Under the pieces are notes generated by a model. That model worked only from the letters and a program-made list of their open reading frames with translations, did not search any database and was not told the origin of the DNA. This document shows positions 37,900 to 49,600 of a stretch of 64,000 nucleotides of DNA, one piece after another (position 1 is the first letter of the stretch; each line of letters begins with the position of its first letter). The stretch spans positions 1 through 64,000 of the forward strand of contig CAUYLG010059039.1 of the NCBI GenBank assembly GCA_963573385.1, given 5' to 3'. A program made the translations under genes and the position numbers. The stretch comes from Cacajao melanocephalus (Eukaryota; Chordata; Mammalia; Primates; Pitheciidae).

Positions 37900-38253
37900 T
37901 GTATTAGTCCATTCTCAAGCTGCTGATAAAGACATACCTGAGACTGGCAAGAAAAAGAGGTTTAACTGGTCTTAAGAGTTCCACATGACTGAGGAGGCCT
38001 CAAAACCAAGGTAGGAGGCAAAAGGCACTTCTTATGTGGCGGCAGCAAGAGAAAATGAGGTAGAAGTAAAAATGGAAATTCCTGTTAAGTCCATCAGATC
38101 TTGTGAGACTTATTCATTATCACAAGAATAGCACAGGAAAGACCAGCCCCCATAATTCATTACCTCCCCCTGAATCCCTCCCACAACATCTGATAATTCT
38201 GGGAGATACCATTCAAGTAGAGATTTGTGTGGAAACACAACCAAACCATATCA
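37900..38253 (-). repeat. THE1 provirus 5' LTR
   Basis: 354 bp. In plus orientation begins TGTATTAGTCCATTCTCAAG and ends ACAACCAAACCATATCA. It diverges noticeably from the 3' LTR, consistent with an old insertion. Confidence 0.9.
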
Positions 38254-40641
38254 GAAACTAAAAGGGATCCAATGGATTTATCCACATGTAGAAAATCAAT
38301 AACCTTAGCAAGATCCCTTTTAGACAAGTTCTGGAGTCAGAAGCTAAATTGGGGAAAGGTTGAATAAATGGGGAGTAATCAGTTGAAACCAATTCTTCTC
38401 TTTAAAGGGGCTTAACTCTGAATAGGAATCAAGAGAGGGTATTAACTGAAAAAGAGTATGGGATGGGGATAGCTTTTTTTAATTTTTAAGGTTTGAGATA
38501 CCAGACCATGTCTAAAGATTGATGACAAAGAAAGTGGAGAGGGAGACGCTCAAAATCCAAGAAAAAAATAAAATAAAGTAAGGTCTGAGGAGAAAGTATG
38601 AAGGGAGGGAATTCTGAGCACACATAAAGAATAGTCTTCTGATATAAAACTGGATAATTACTTTATTATCTATAAGGGCAGATAAAAATACAGTAGAGGT
38701 AGCAATAGATCTGGGTTATGGAGCCTGAGACTCAGATATTTGGGATGCTGTCATTTTTTAAATATGATACAAAACTACAAATGTAAAATCAGATGCGGGG
38801 ACTGGGCAAAACCTGTAAGTAAGTTTCATTAATTTGACAGTAAATCAATGAAATCTGAGGTATGATCTTTCTCACAGAATGAAGAAATAAGCTAGATTTA
38901 AAATGAGTAGAAAAGATGAAAATATTTATTGCAGTAAAGGAGGGAAAGAACAGTGATTACACGAAACAAGTCAGGTTACAGGATTGGGAGCAGTGAAACT
39001 CAGGAACACTCAAATTCATGATCCACTGTATTTGGCCCATTTCTGTGACTTTTTGCCAGCAACCTTCAGGTACTCAGTACAGACACAGAAAAGATGAACA
39101 GCTTAATGAAGGTCAGAGAACAGGGACAGGGTGCCAGAAAGGAATGGGGGAGAGAGAGTTTCAGGTATTTAGATGAACAAGGAAGGAGTAAAGTACAGAG
39201 AAGTGGTAAGAGGAGACAGTGAACTACAAGTTCTCAAAAAGCTGAGGGTCTGCAGTAGGAGTACTTTTGCAAACAAATTAAAAGTCATCCCCAATGTAGT
39301 ACCATTGGTTTAAAAGAAAATATTAGGAAGATATATGTACAAAGTAAGAAAGTATTCTGAAATAAATTATTTTTACTGAAGCAAACACATAGTTCAAGTG
39401 AAAACGTATTAAGGCCACATTTACATAGCACAATCACTGAAGCAACCTACTAATACCAAGTACAAAGATTTCAACACTGGATTGACAAATTAAGTATTTT
39501 AATAACAACCACTTTTGGGAATTAATATAATAAAGGTAGAAATGCTCATACAGGGTATTATAAACAGTCCCTAGTCACAACCTGATCAGACCTACTCACT
39601 GCATCAGATAGTGTTCTACGTCAAATAAATCAGAATGATTAAGATGGATGACCCAACATAATGTACTGTGCAATATATTCTACAAATATATAAATTTATT
39701 TATATTAACTCATGTATAGTGCACATATATATATAGATATATAGATAAACTTATATGTAAGTTGTTAGTATTTGAAGCAAAAAAAAAATGTACCGACACC
39801 TCAATAAGACTTTTTAAAGGCCCAATATCTGAACTAGTAACTGTCTTTTTCTGATTCCCAAACCATCTATGTTCAAACAAAACTTCAGGAAACCCACTAC
39901 TTAATATGATGAAGAAAAAAACATTTTTTCAACTTTTACACTTTAGCTAATCTGGAAAAAGATAACTTTCAAAAGTTGATGCATTGGGTGATTTGAGAAA
40001 AACAATTTTTCAAAAGTTTATGCTTTGGGACCTAATATTACTACACGAAGTTACATCTAAAGAATCTCCTCCCTTATCAGGGAAACCAAACAGAAACTGC
40101 CAAATTTTAAGAGACAGGTATTTAGCTTAAACAGAGTAGTATCACTCTTAACGGATTTTTCAAAAGATAGAATACAACTTTTTCCTCAAAACTACTATCT
40201 ACATTTATAATCACTCAGAAAGTGAGAACTCTGTAATACTCTATGCTAAGTTGCTAAATTCTATTTTCAACATGGAAAAAAGAAAGTGAGTATCATACCA
40301 AGCCCAGTATCTAATTCCAATATTATCGTCAAAGGATCTACCAACCATCCCATTAATCCCTGTATCCCAACAAAATAGTATCGCAGAAGCCCTCTCACTG
40401 GAAAAAAAACATTAAGACAAAATAAAGTCTCAATTAATATGTGATAATGCACTCTGTATATTCCTTTTCATTCATTCAATTCTGTGCTATATGCAAGTAA
40501 CAGTAGCAATCCAACAAAAATTACTAGATAGAACAAATCAAATTAAAACTAACGCTCACTAAAAAAAAGTAACTGAGACAAATGAACTAATGAATAATAA
40601 CATCTTTTCACTTGTAATAAAAAGTAAATGCATAACTATAC

Positions 40642-40715
40642 CTTCAAGTACTCCCACAGCTAGGAATCTTCCATAGAACAACTCTACCATGGGGTTCTTT
40701 GGCTTCTCTTCATCC
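40642..40715 (-). CDS. USP25: USP25 exon, residues 286-311 (probable exon 9)
   Basis: 74 bp, acceptor ...ttTAG before GGATGAAGAG, donor GAAG|gtatag. It encodes (T)[20 protein letters not shown] and GVLE, and its last base starts the Gly codon of the next exon. The stretch [11 protein letters not shown] is the typical USP motif before the fingers subdomain. The phases on both sides (2 in, 1 out) agree with the neighbours. Confidence 0.95.
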
Positions 40716-40839
40716 CTAAAGTGTGTCAAAAAATGTAAATGTGATTATAATTTTTGGACCTATAAACAGAGAAAATATTAAAAGAACTATAACATATGAC
40801 AAGACAAGAACACTTATGTGGCTATCATGCACTTGCACT

Positions 40840-41000
40840 TAGCTCTGTTATTTACAGTGTTACCTTGCTCAAGGTACTTAAATTTATTCTTCCATTTCTT
40901 CACCTATCAAGTGAGGATAATTATGATAGTTGCACACACAGGACTCTCAGAGGGTTAAAATGAGTTACTACATGTAATGAACTACTAAGAGAAACTGACA
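40840..41000 (+). repeat. MIR SINE remnant
   Basis: MIR order in sense: ACCTTGCTCAAGGTACTTAA, TTCTTCACCTATCAAGTGAG, GATAATTATGATAGTTGC, then GGGTTAAAATGAGTTACTAC. Confidence 0.8.
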
Positions 41001-41724
41001 GAGTCTGTTTCAGTTTGATATGAGTGCCTACTCTTTCCATCATTATAAATTTCGATCTCATACTTTTCGTCTGTATACTGCACGTTTATTTGGAGTTGGG
41101 AAGGAAGGAAACCACTTTTAATTAGAATAGATTTCTACAAAATTTTGATAAGTTATTTCCTGTATTTACATGGAAGAGTGCAAATAATCCAAAAACAACA
41201 ACCCTCACCAGGCAAGAAACAAGGTATCAGTTTTTGACCCAAGGCAGCTAAAGAGCTACTCCATCCTTTTCTGAAGTTTCACACTGCTGGCAGAATTAGT
41301 CGTTTACAAATTTTTCAAGTCGTTTAACACAAAAATTCATTTTTTTTTTCTTTTCTGCTTGAAATAAACAAAAGTTGGTAATTTTAAGTTGTCTTGCTGT
41401 GGTTTGTGTGACCTAAAAAGACAAAGTTTATCTTGGCCTTGCTGTTTAGAAATGTGTTGTATCCACAATTGTGTACAGATTTTTCTATACTAATTTGTCT
41501 TTATATTAATTGATTTGTTATGTATTGTTCAAAACTGGGGAGAGGAAATACTATCTCTCTTGATGAATGGGTCATCATTTAATCCTTAGAATAACATTGA
41601 TAAGTACTTCACTTAATTTAAAACAATCCCACTAGGTAGTGTAGTAGTAGTCTTTAGTGCTACTGAAAAAATTCTGGCCCTTCACGTTCAGGTACATGGT
41701 TAAGATACACTATCCTATTCACTT

Positions 41725-42460
41725 CTTAAAACTGTGATAAAACGCACATGACCCTTTAACTACACAGTTCTGCAGCAGTTCCGTCATGCGAAGAATATTC
41801 ACACTGTTGTGCAACCAATCTCAGAATTCTTTTCCTCTTGCAAAACTGAAACTCTATATACATTAAACAACTCCTCAATTCCCCCTTCCCGCAGCCTCTG
41901 GCAACACCATTCTACTTTCTGTTTCTGAGTTTGATAACTCTTGATATCTCACATAAGTGATTCATAGTATTTGTCCTTTTGTAAATGGCTTATTTCACTT
42001 GGCATAATGTCTTCAAGGGTCATGTTATGGCATGTGTCAGAACGTCTGTGCTTTTAAGGATGAATAATATTTCACTTTATGTATATTAGCACATTTTGTT
42101 TATCCATTCACCTATCAATCAATGGATATTTGGTTTGCTTCCACCTTTTGGCTATTGTGATTAATGTTGCTATGAACACAGGTGTACAAGTATTTCTTTG
42201 AAACCCTGCTTTCGACCCTTTTGGACACACACCAAGAAGTAGAATTGCTGGATCATATGGTGATTTTAATTTTAATCTTTTAAGAAATTCCAATACTGTT
42301 CTCCACAGTGGCTGCACCATTTTATATCCTCATCAACACTGCGCAAGGGTTTCAATTTCTCCACATCTTTGCAAACCTGTGTTATTTTCTTGGGGCAATG
42401 GGGGTTGGGGGGTTGTTTTGTTTATAGCCACCATCCTAATTAGTGTGAGATATTCCTACT
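41725..42460 (-). repeat. Degenerate L1, ORF2 3' end and UTR
   Basis: Antisense L1: plus-strand landmarks TTGGCTATTGTGATTAATGT, TAGAATTGCTGGATCATATG and ACTGTTCTCCACAGTGGCTG are complements of the ORF2 C-terminal coding region. A 70-codon minus frame (42108-42320) reads as the ORF2p C-terminal end with substitutions. 5' truncated, no intact ORF. Confidence 0.85.
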
Positions 42461-42975
42461 CACTTTGAAGTTAGACCACATAGCTATGCCCAACAAAATG
42501 TGAGCAGAAGTGACGTGTGTCACTTCTGGGCCAAAACTTGAAGAACCAGTATAATTTTCACTGCCAGCAAGATTCCAGAAACCTAGGTGACCCTGGGGCC
42601 CTGCGTGAACAGACAAACAGAGCCACTTGTTCACATGCCCTGCTACTTCATGTCCCTGGCCTTCATGCTTCTACGTAAAAGGGTTTCGTCAGAATTCACA
42701 TTCCTGACATCTTTCTCCACCTCAAACTCATTCTTCCTCATGAAAAGTGATTACTGAATCTAAGAAAAGGAACTGGGCAGGTAAGATTAGCTCTTTCTGG
42801 GATCACTTTTTAGTTTCTGGTTACACCATTATTTATGCCTGCAAATTCTAAACAGCTCGTGAATAATACAGAAAATATTGGGATTTCCATAAGTCTGTCT
42901 CAGTTTCTTATTTCCCCGTTGATATGGTATCCAATAATTCCTAAAACCCCATTTCCAAACTTCATGGTAACTTAC

Positions 42976-43052
42976 GTCTCCTCTTCAGCTTTCATTTGGA
43001 AGGCATCTTCTAACCAATCTAATAATTTGTGTGTAAACTCACTCACATCTTG
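42976..43052 (-). CDS. USP25: USP25 exon, residues 261-286 (probable exon 8)
   Basis: 77 bp, acceptor ctttccacag, donor AC|gtaagt. It encodes [20 protein letters not shown] and then KAEEET, with the last Thr codon split 2+1 with the next exon. QD.SEF is the conserved QQDxxEF motif of USP box 2. A degenerate antisense L1 (41.7-42.5 kb) ends about 0.5 kb on the low side and a tiny L1 3' fragment sits 0.3 kb on the high side. Confidence 0.95.
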
Positions 43053-43335
43053 CTGTGGAAAGAAAAAAGCCTATTGATATTTGAGCCTACTAAAAACATA
43101 CTAAATGTTGTAACATCAAACCTAGAGCCAGTTATTGAAATATATAATTATCAACTCCTTACAATGATAACAAGTGAAGTGTTTCACATAAAATGCAAGA
43201 AACTTTTATAATTTAACCAGGATATAAGATATTTGAAAAAACAAGCATTATATTGATAATCAATTATTGGGAAATAATTCGGGAAAAAAAATTACACAAA
43301 CACACCTCCCAAAACCCAAACTTACAAATGAGATT

Positions 43336-43416
43336 TATTATTATTATTATACTTCAAGTTCTCGGGCACATGTGCAGAACATGCAGGTTACATAGATATA
43401 CACGTGCCATGGTGGT
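43336..43416 (-). repeat. 81-bp L1 3'-end insertion with target-site duplication
   Basis: TATTATACTTCAAGTTCTCG and GGGCACATGTGCAGAACATG are the complement of a primate L1 3' end. It is bounded by TTACAAATGAGATT (43322-43335) and TTACAAATAAGATT (43417-43430), a 14-bp duplication with one mismatch. An extremely 5'-truncated retrotransposition. Confidence 0.88.
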
Positions 43417-44063
43417 TTACAAATAAGATTAAAAAAAAATCATTACTCCTCTCCAAAAGAGCTCTGTAATGAACCATTATAAAATGAAGAACACATCCTA
43501 CCAAACAGTTCTTCATTTTACAAAGAATTATTACTGGCTTCTCTCTTAGAAGGAAGACTAGTCCTTTTCCACAATTCATTTTCTTAACTCAACTTATATA
43601 ACTTTTTAAGCCATATATACCTTTACTACAATTCAGAACCAGCTCATCTATCACCTTTCACCATTCCTTTCTTTGGCCCTTGCTCTCCTAACATAGAAAA
43701 ACAGGAATAGGTTGTGGCAGCTGATATCAACTACCATAATTCTTTCAATAACATGAGTTGGAACATAGAAAATATTAAATAGAACGTAAGGGAAAAACAA
43801 ATCAACTCTACTAAGGCTGCTTAAAGACAGATCAATCAGTAATAAGCAATCTGCCCTTACTAATCAAAATAGCCCCCAATATAAAACAAACTTACTGTAT
43901 ATTTTTTCAGCCAGAAGTTTCTCAAAGAGTATGTAGGCCAACTTATTAACCTTAAAAAAATGTTCAAACTAAGGTCTGGGAAGCTTAAGCAAATTGCTCC
44001 AAAGCTGTAGTTAAACAGGACTAAACTCAACACAAGAATCCAGCTGTAAACATTCATAACATC

Positions 44064-44510
44064 TGTAGTGAGTTGAATAGTAGCCCACAAAAATATATGT
44101 CCACCTAGACCCTCAAAATGTGATACCATTTGGAATAACAGTCTTTGTCAATATAATTAAGGTAAGGATCTTGAGATGAGATCAGCCTGGATTAGGGCTG
44201 GGCCTAAATCCAATGGTGAATGTTCTTATAAGAAACAGGAAAACCAGAAGACAGACAGACACATGAGGGCAAGCCATGTGCAGCGGGAGACAGAGATTGG
44301 AGCTATGCTGCCTCAAGCCAAGCAACGCCAGCAGCCACCAGAGTATGGTGGAAGCATAGAAGGATTCTCCCCTACAGCCACTAGAGAAAGCATGGCCCTG
44401 CCAACACCTTTATTCTGGATCTCTGGCCTCTCGAACCGTTAGAAAATAATCTTTTGTTTTTAACCATTCAGTTTGTGGTGATTTGTTAACAACCATCCTT
44501 AGGAACTACC
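44064..44510 (+). mobile_element. MLT1-type MaLR LTR
   Basis: TGTAGTGAGTTGAATAGTAG, CAAAATGTGATACCATTTGG, TCCAATGGTGAATGTTCTTA, then CAGTTTGTGGTGATTTGTTA near the end, the standard MLT1 order. Older and more diverged than the THE1 copies. Confidence 0.82.
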
Positions 44511-44782
44511 GTTAACTCCTTAAAACAACTTTTCATACTTTTGTATAACTTTAATTCACTTAAAGGTTACAGCTAACAAAAAACAAAAAAGTTTCCTAGC
44601 AATCACAGTATTTTTCAGAAGTTAATCCCTATCTTTTTTTTAGAAATCAATCTGAAATTGACAATTATAAAACAAAAATTCTACCTGCATCCATCAAGAG
44701 AAAAAAAAATGAGGTCTTCACTGCATTTTAGTTTTAAGCTGAAACAATTAAAGGTATGATTAAAACTGACAGTACTGATCAG

Positions 44783-45067
44783 GGCCAGGTGCAGTGGCTC
44801 ATGTCTATAATCCTAGCACTTTGGGAGGCCAAAGCAGGAGGATAGCTTTAGCCCAGGAGTTCGAAACCAGGCTGGGTAACATAGGGAGATCCTGTTTTTA
44901 CAAAAATAAAATAATTTGCCAGGTACGGTGGCATGCGCCAGTGGTCTCAGCTACTTCGGAGGCTAAGGCATGGGCCCAGGAGGTTGATGCCGAAGTAAGC
45001 CATTGTCATACCACTGTACTCCAGCCTGGGTGACAAAACAAGACCACGTCTCAAAAAAAAAAAAAAA
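44783..45067 (+). repeat. Alu SINE (old, AluJ/S-like)
   Basis: GGCCAGGTGCAGTGGCTCAT head, GGAGGATAGCTTTAGCCCAG, then CTCCAGCCTGGGTGACA and an A tail. Probable target duplication AAACTGACAGTA (left) / AAACTAACAGTA (right). Confidence 0.93.
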
Positions 45068-46674
45068 TAGGAAAAGAGAAAAAACTAACAGTATCACATA
45101 CCAAAGGGTATCCCAAGACTCTTGTGTACTTCGAAATATGATATATTTGAAATATTTAGGAAGAAGATATAATGAAAATATAAATTCATTTTAAAACAAA
45201 TCATGATGCTTACCTCGTTTACAGATTCACTGAATTACCAGTGTAGACTTCAAACTTAAGTGTTTAGGGAACAAAGGAGAATCAAACTTAACAACCTTAA
45301 CTGATATACACCTACTTTAAAAGGCTTCTAAAGAAAAAGAATCATTAATTTCCAAAGTTAGCCTACACTGCCAGTCCGAAGCAAAAGCATTCATACTGTG
45401 GCCTTAACAGCCTGCCTAGTTGTATCCATTTCAACTCTAACTCAAACTGAAAAGCCCACCTATGTACATATATGGCTCCAAATGAAGTTTATACTGCCTC
45501 ATCTTTAAATATGAAAAGATACCCCAAAATCACTATGAATCTCTAGAAAAGAAAAAAGAAACCAAGAAAAAGACAAGGAAAAGGCCATCCAGAAGAAAAG
45601 ATAAGTCAGAGAACAGAAGTAATTTTTTAAAAATTTAATTGTATAGTCTGAGTCACTGGAAAAGATAGTATGCATACTAAAGAAGAAAAAAAAAAAGTAA
45701 AACACATTTAGAGCCAGAAGGAATGCAGAATGCCCTAAAATGGTGCTTTGGGATCAACTGTAGAATTGTTTTTATTTCTTTTTAATTGTGTTAGCACTGG
45801 AGCATTGTTGTAATTTTTTTTTAAATGAAAACAACATATTAAAAAAACTCTGATGTGAGTGCCCTTTTTGTTCATTTACATTTGCCATACAAGGTAAATT
45901 AAAAACAGAAAGAAAAAGCACAAGGAAGATGGTGACAGAATCTCAGACTTTCCTCTTCCAAACGCCCTCTTCATACATCCACAAACCAGAGACACATTCA
46001 AGTAAGTACTTTAAAAAACGACACACAAGCTTGGTGGCTTTTTGAAACTTCTGCCCATTACATGTTTGCTGCCTGAACACTTATTATTCTTTGCTACTGT
46101 ATTTGTTCCTCTGTTTTCCTTCTTTAATTTCTCCAACTTTTCCAATTATATGTGAAAATGCTGGTTTATTTACAGATATTTTGTATTTTTATAGGAAAAT
46201 TCCCAATATTCTTTTAAGGTAATGGTTAAAAATCTACCACAATACACAATATAAGGTATAAAAGACAAAAGCAACATAACAAAGATAATGACTTTCAAAA
46301 ACCATTTCTGGGTAATTAAGGAAAACTACTCCCTGCCAGCAAACACAGGAATATCAAAAACCATGTGTACAATAATGATCCTGGGTTATCACACATTTGT
46401 GAAGATGTTTAATTATGTATTTGTAAATAATCTTAATTTTATCCATTGTTTTCATTTCAATCATAATACAAATTAAAATTTTATTTACTTTAACACCTTC
46501 AATATCACTTTTCTCTTAAAAGTAAGTCTCCAGATGTTTTAAACAGTTCCAGGTTATTTTCAATAAAGCAGAATCGTGTGTCTTAAATAGTCTCATATTC
46601 TTGGGAAAGCTGCTTAATGATTGCTCAGATGAAATAAAATACAAATGGTTTATAAACAAGTGCAACAAAACTAC

Positions 46675-46812
46675 CTGCTGTGAGTCATTTGATTTGAAAG
46701 CATCTTTAAGAATTTCAACTGCTCTTGATGGATCAACATATTTCCTTTTGGTACCAACAAGAAGTGCAAATAGATACCTCAGCTCACGCATAAAAGGCAA
46801 ATTCCGATGCTC
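46675..46812 (-). CDS. USP25: USP25 exon, residues 215-260 (probable exon 7)
   Basis: 138 bp, 46 codons, phase 0 at both ends. Acceptor cttcaatag, donor CAG|gtagtt. It encodes [20 protein letters not shown] followed by a Lys/Arg-rich turn and [21 protein letters not shown]. It is part of the helical thumb of the USP domain. The exon is flanked by quiet intron; the nearest clear repeat is MIR/L2 material from 47.2 kb. Confidence 0.95.
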
Positions 46813-47169
46813 CTATTGAAGGAAGAAACAAAAACTTAACTGAAGATTAAAAAAATTTTTTTAATTTTTACTAGTAAATAGATATTCACTTTAACAGTAA
46901 CCAAAAATTAAATTAGCCATTATAGATTACGGATGAATTAGCACTCTATCATAATTGAAAGAAGAGTGTTGGTGCCATCTAAATCTAACAGCCTCAAAGA
47001 AGTCAAGCACATAAACAGCAGAAGACCTAGTATAGGCTCACAATTTCAGCATGAATGCCACATATTCACAGCAAATCATGTCATTACTCAGCCAAGAATA
47101 TCTTCCTCATTCAAGCCTGCTTATTATAATACTTGCCATTCAGCAAGGCCCAGCTGCTGCTGCAGAGAG

Positions 47170-47720
47170 CAACATTCAATGAGTGTTCACTACATGCCAG
47201 GTACTGTTCTAAGTGCTTTATCTCAATAAACCCATTTAAGCAAAAATCTCTACTCTTCCATGAAGCCTTTCCAGCCTCCTCCAAGTCAACCATCCCTTCA
47301 AATTCCACATTTACTGAAATAAATGCCTTTCAGTGAGCAATGAATCACCAACTGTCACTGTGACGTGACAATCTTATTAGACTAATATTAGAACCTTGCC
47401 AATTATTAGAAATTTAACATAGTAATTATTTATATGTTTATGTGTATAATACAATTACTTACAAAATATTTTATATCTATTTTAATAGCTATAAATATTA
47501 TATTTAACATAATTCAATCACAACTATATTTAAATTTATTAATAATTAGACCAGATCCTAACAGGAGACTAATATATCATCCTCCAAATATTCCTTTGAA
47601 ATCTTATTTTTGTTTCTCAGTAAGAGTATAAGATCCTCAAAGACAAGAATTTCTATATCTCTTCCACAACTTTTTACTACACAAAGTAGGCAATTCAGTT
47701 CTTACTGGTTCATTAAAGCA
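47170..47720 (+). repeat. MIR and L2 remnants
   Basis: CACTACATGCCAGGTACTGT and TAAGTGCTTTATCTCAATAA mark an antisense MIR piece (about 47185-47240). CATGAAGCCTTTCCAGCCTC and later GAGTATAAGATCCTCAAAGA follow the L2 3'-end order in sense. Confidence 0.65.
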
Positions 47721-48364
47721 AAATCTCCAGAAAAAAATTAAAGTAACCCACATTATCAATCACTAACTATTTTAAAACAAGAAGGAAAGTTTAAAAAACA
47801 ACGTAACTCACATAACTTAGTGAAATCTGTTATGACAACAAACCAGGCAAGCAATTCTTATAATATTTAGTTCTTACAACAACCTTAACAGATAAAATTT
47901 AGATATACTATTTAAATACGAGAATTTTCTTCCAAATTTACATAGTTGGCATTCTGAACACATTTGTATAATTCTAGGGGTCTGGGATGGGGGTGTATAT
48001 TTACACAGTTGCTCTCCAGAATAATATAATCTACATAGAATGAACTGCTTCTAGAATATATTCCAAAAAAGAGTCCTAAGAAATAGGTAAGTGGGAATAA
48101 AACTGGCTCCAAATACTGCCTTACAGAAATAGGTTTTAAAAGAATAAAAACCATGAGTTTTAATTCATAAAATTACTTCAAAAAGTACCTTTAATTTCCT
48201 GAGATCCATCCCTTTATCACTGCATCTAAGACAGCGCAGTTTTTTCAGACATTCCCAGTAACAATGTTGGAAGTAATAATTTTTGGAAATTAGGGGAATT
48301 TGGCTGAGAAATATATTTGAAAAGTATATTGTTTCCTGGTTTCTAGAAGATTTTACCATAAATG

Positions 48365-49600
48365 AGATTGTAGCTTTCTGTCAAATCATTTTTCTTCATC
48401 TACGGAGATGAAAATACGGTTTTTCTTCTTTAGTCTATTGATACGGTGAATTATACCTATTTATTTTTGAAAGCTAAACCAATTCTGTATTCCTGGATAA
48501 GCCCCACTTCTCTCTGAGGTATTATCCTTTATATATGATTGCAGGATTTAATCTCTCAAAAATTTGCTACCACTTTTTGCTTCCATATTCATGAAAAATA
48601 TTGGTGTGTGGTTTTCTTTTCTTCAATTATATTGTCCTACTTTTAGTTTAAGGGTAATGCTGAGTTGAGAAGTTTTACTTCTTCATTAAGTATCTGTACA
48701 AATTTATAGGGAATTGTTATTATTTGTTCTTTAAATGCTTAATATAATTCACAAGTAAAACTAGCTGTTTAATTTTTTGGTGGATGGGTTCCAGTTCCTT
48801 TAATATAATGTAGGGCTACCACAGGTTATCTGTTTCTTCACCAGTGAGGTTTGATAGCTTATGACTTTCAAGATACTCATCTGTTGTTTTAAATATTTCA
48901 CTATTTGCCTTTTACTATCTATAGAATATGTAGTGATGTTTCCCTTTTTCACTCCTTATATTTGTAATATATGTCTTCCCTCTTCCTTCTTGCTTAGTCT
49001 ACCTAGAAGTTCATCAATTTCACCAGTCTTCTCAAGAAGCAGCTTTTGGTTCCATAATTTTTCTCTATTATTTTTCTAATACTTAGTTCATGGATTTCTA
49101 TTACCTTTATTATTTCCTTACTTCTGCTTTGAGATTAATGTGCTCTTAATTCTCTAATGTCTTGATATACAAGCTGCTATCATTAACTGAAAACCATTCT
49201 TCTTCTCTAGTAAGATGTCTGGTTTCTATATCTTCCCCTAATTACTGTTTTAGCTTCATCCCTCTAATTTTGATATGTCATGTTTTAATTTTCATTCCAT
49301 TCAGAATATTCTGAAACTTCTCATTTGATTTGTTCTTTGTCCCTTAGGGTATTGAGAGGTGAATTACTTCATTTCCAACTATCTGGGGATTTTCTATGTA
49401 TCTTCTTGTTGTTGATTTCTACTTTGATTTCTACCATTTTAGTCAGAAAAGATATTTTGTATGTTCTGAATCCTTTAAAAGGTACTGAGACTTGTAAATC
49501 CAGTTCCTATTACCGCCTCACGACTAATGGCAGAAATCTCAGAATGCCTCTTTTATTTGCAAAATTCAAAATTCCTTCAGGTATTTGTTCCAGGAATACA
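48365..49600 (-). repeat. Degenerate L1 ORF2 (reverse transcriptase region)
   Basis: Plus-strand landmarks are complements of ORF2: TCTATTGATACGGTGAATTA, AATTCTGTATTCCTGGATAA, TTGGTGTGTGGTTTTCTTTT, GAGGTTTGATAGCTTATGAC and GAAGCAGCTTTTGGTTCCAT. No frame stays open; an L1M-age fragment. Confidence 0.85.

Larger units (their letters stand above)
35843..38253 (-). mobile_element. Full-length THE1-type MaLR provirus
   Basis: Two similar LTRs flank a 1.7-kb internal region; exact 5-bp target duplications GAAAC lie at 35838-35842 and 38254-38258. The element is read on the minus strand. The internal region matches THE1-int in layout but has no intact gene: open stretches are short and there are no gag, pol or env products, as is usual for this non-autonomous family. 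The internal region is about 110-120 bp longer than I would expect, explained by the inserted copy at 36412-36529. Confidence 0.92.
33617..40641 (-). other. USP25: USP25 intron between exons 9 and 10 (7.0 kb)
   Basis: Carries the THE1 solo LTR (34410-34760), a minus-strand Alu (35070-35378) and the full-length THE1 provirus (35843-38253). It also has a segment next to exon 10 that is repeated inside the provirus, and an ancient L2-like stretch (about 33845-34250). 38260-40640 is AT-rich with a short TA-rich run near 39725-39750 and nothing else seen. Confidence 0.85.
40716..42975 (-). other. USP25: USP25 intron between exons 8 and 9
   Basis: Contains a plus-strand MIR (about 40840-41000) and a degenerate minus-strand L1 ORF2 end (about 41725-42460). 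41010-41720 and 42470-42970 have no recognised element. Confidence 0.8.
43053..46674 (-). other. USP25: USP25 intron between exons 7 and 8
   Basis: Contains an 81-bp L1 3' fragment (43336-43416), an MLT1-type LTR (44064-44510) and an Alu (44783-45067). 43430-44060 and 45070-46670 show no other element. Confidence 0.8.

Noticed and set aside
42108..42320. 70-codon minus-strand frame resembling a protein C-terminus
   Set aside because: It is the end of a broken L1 ORF2, so it is recorded as repeat and not as a gene.
44176..44442. 88-codon plus-strand frame
   Set aside because: Lies within the MLT1-type LTR and has no independent support.
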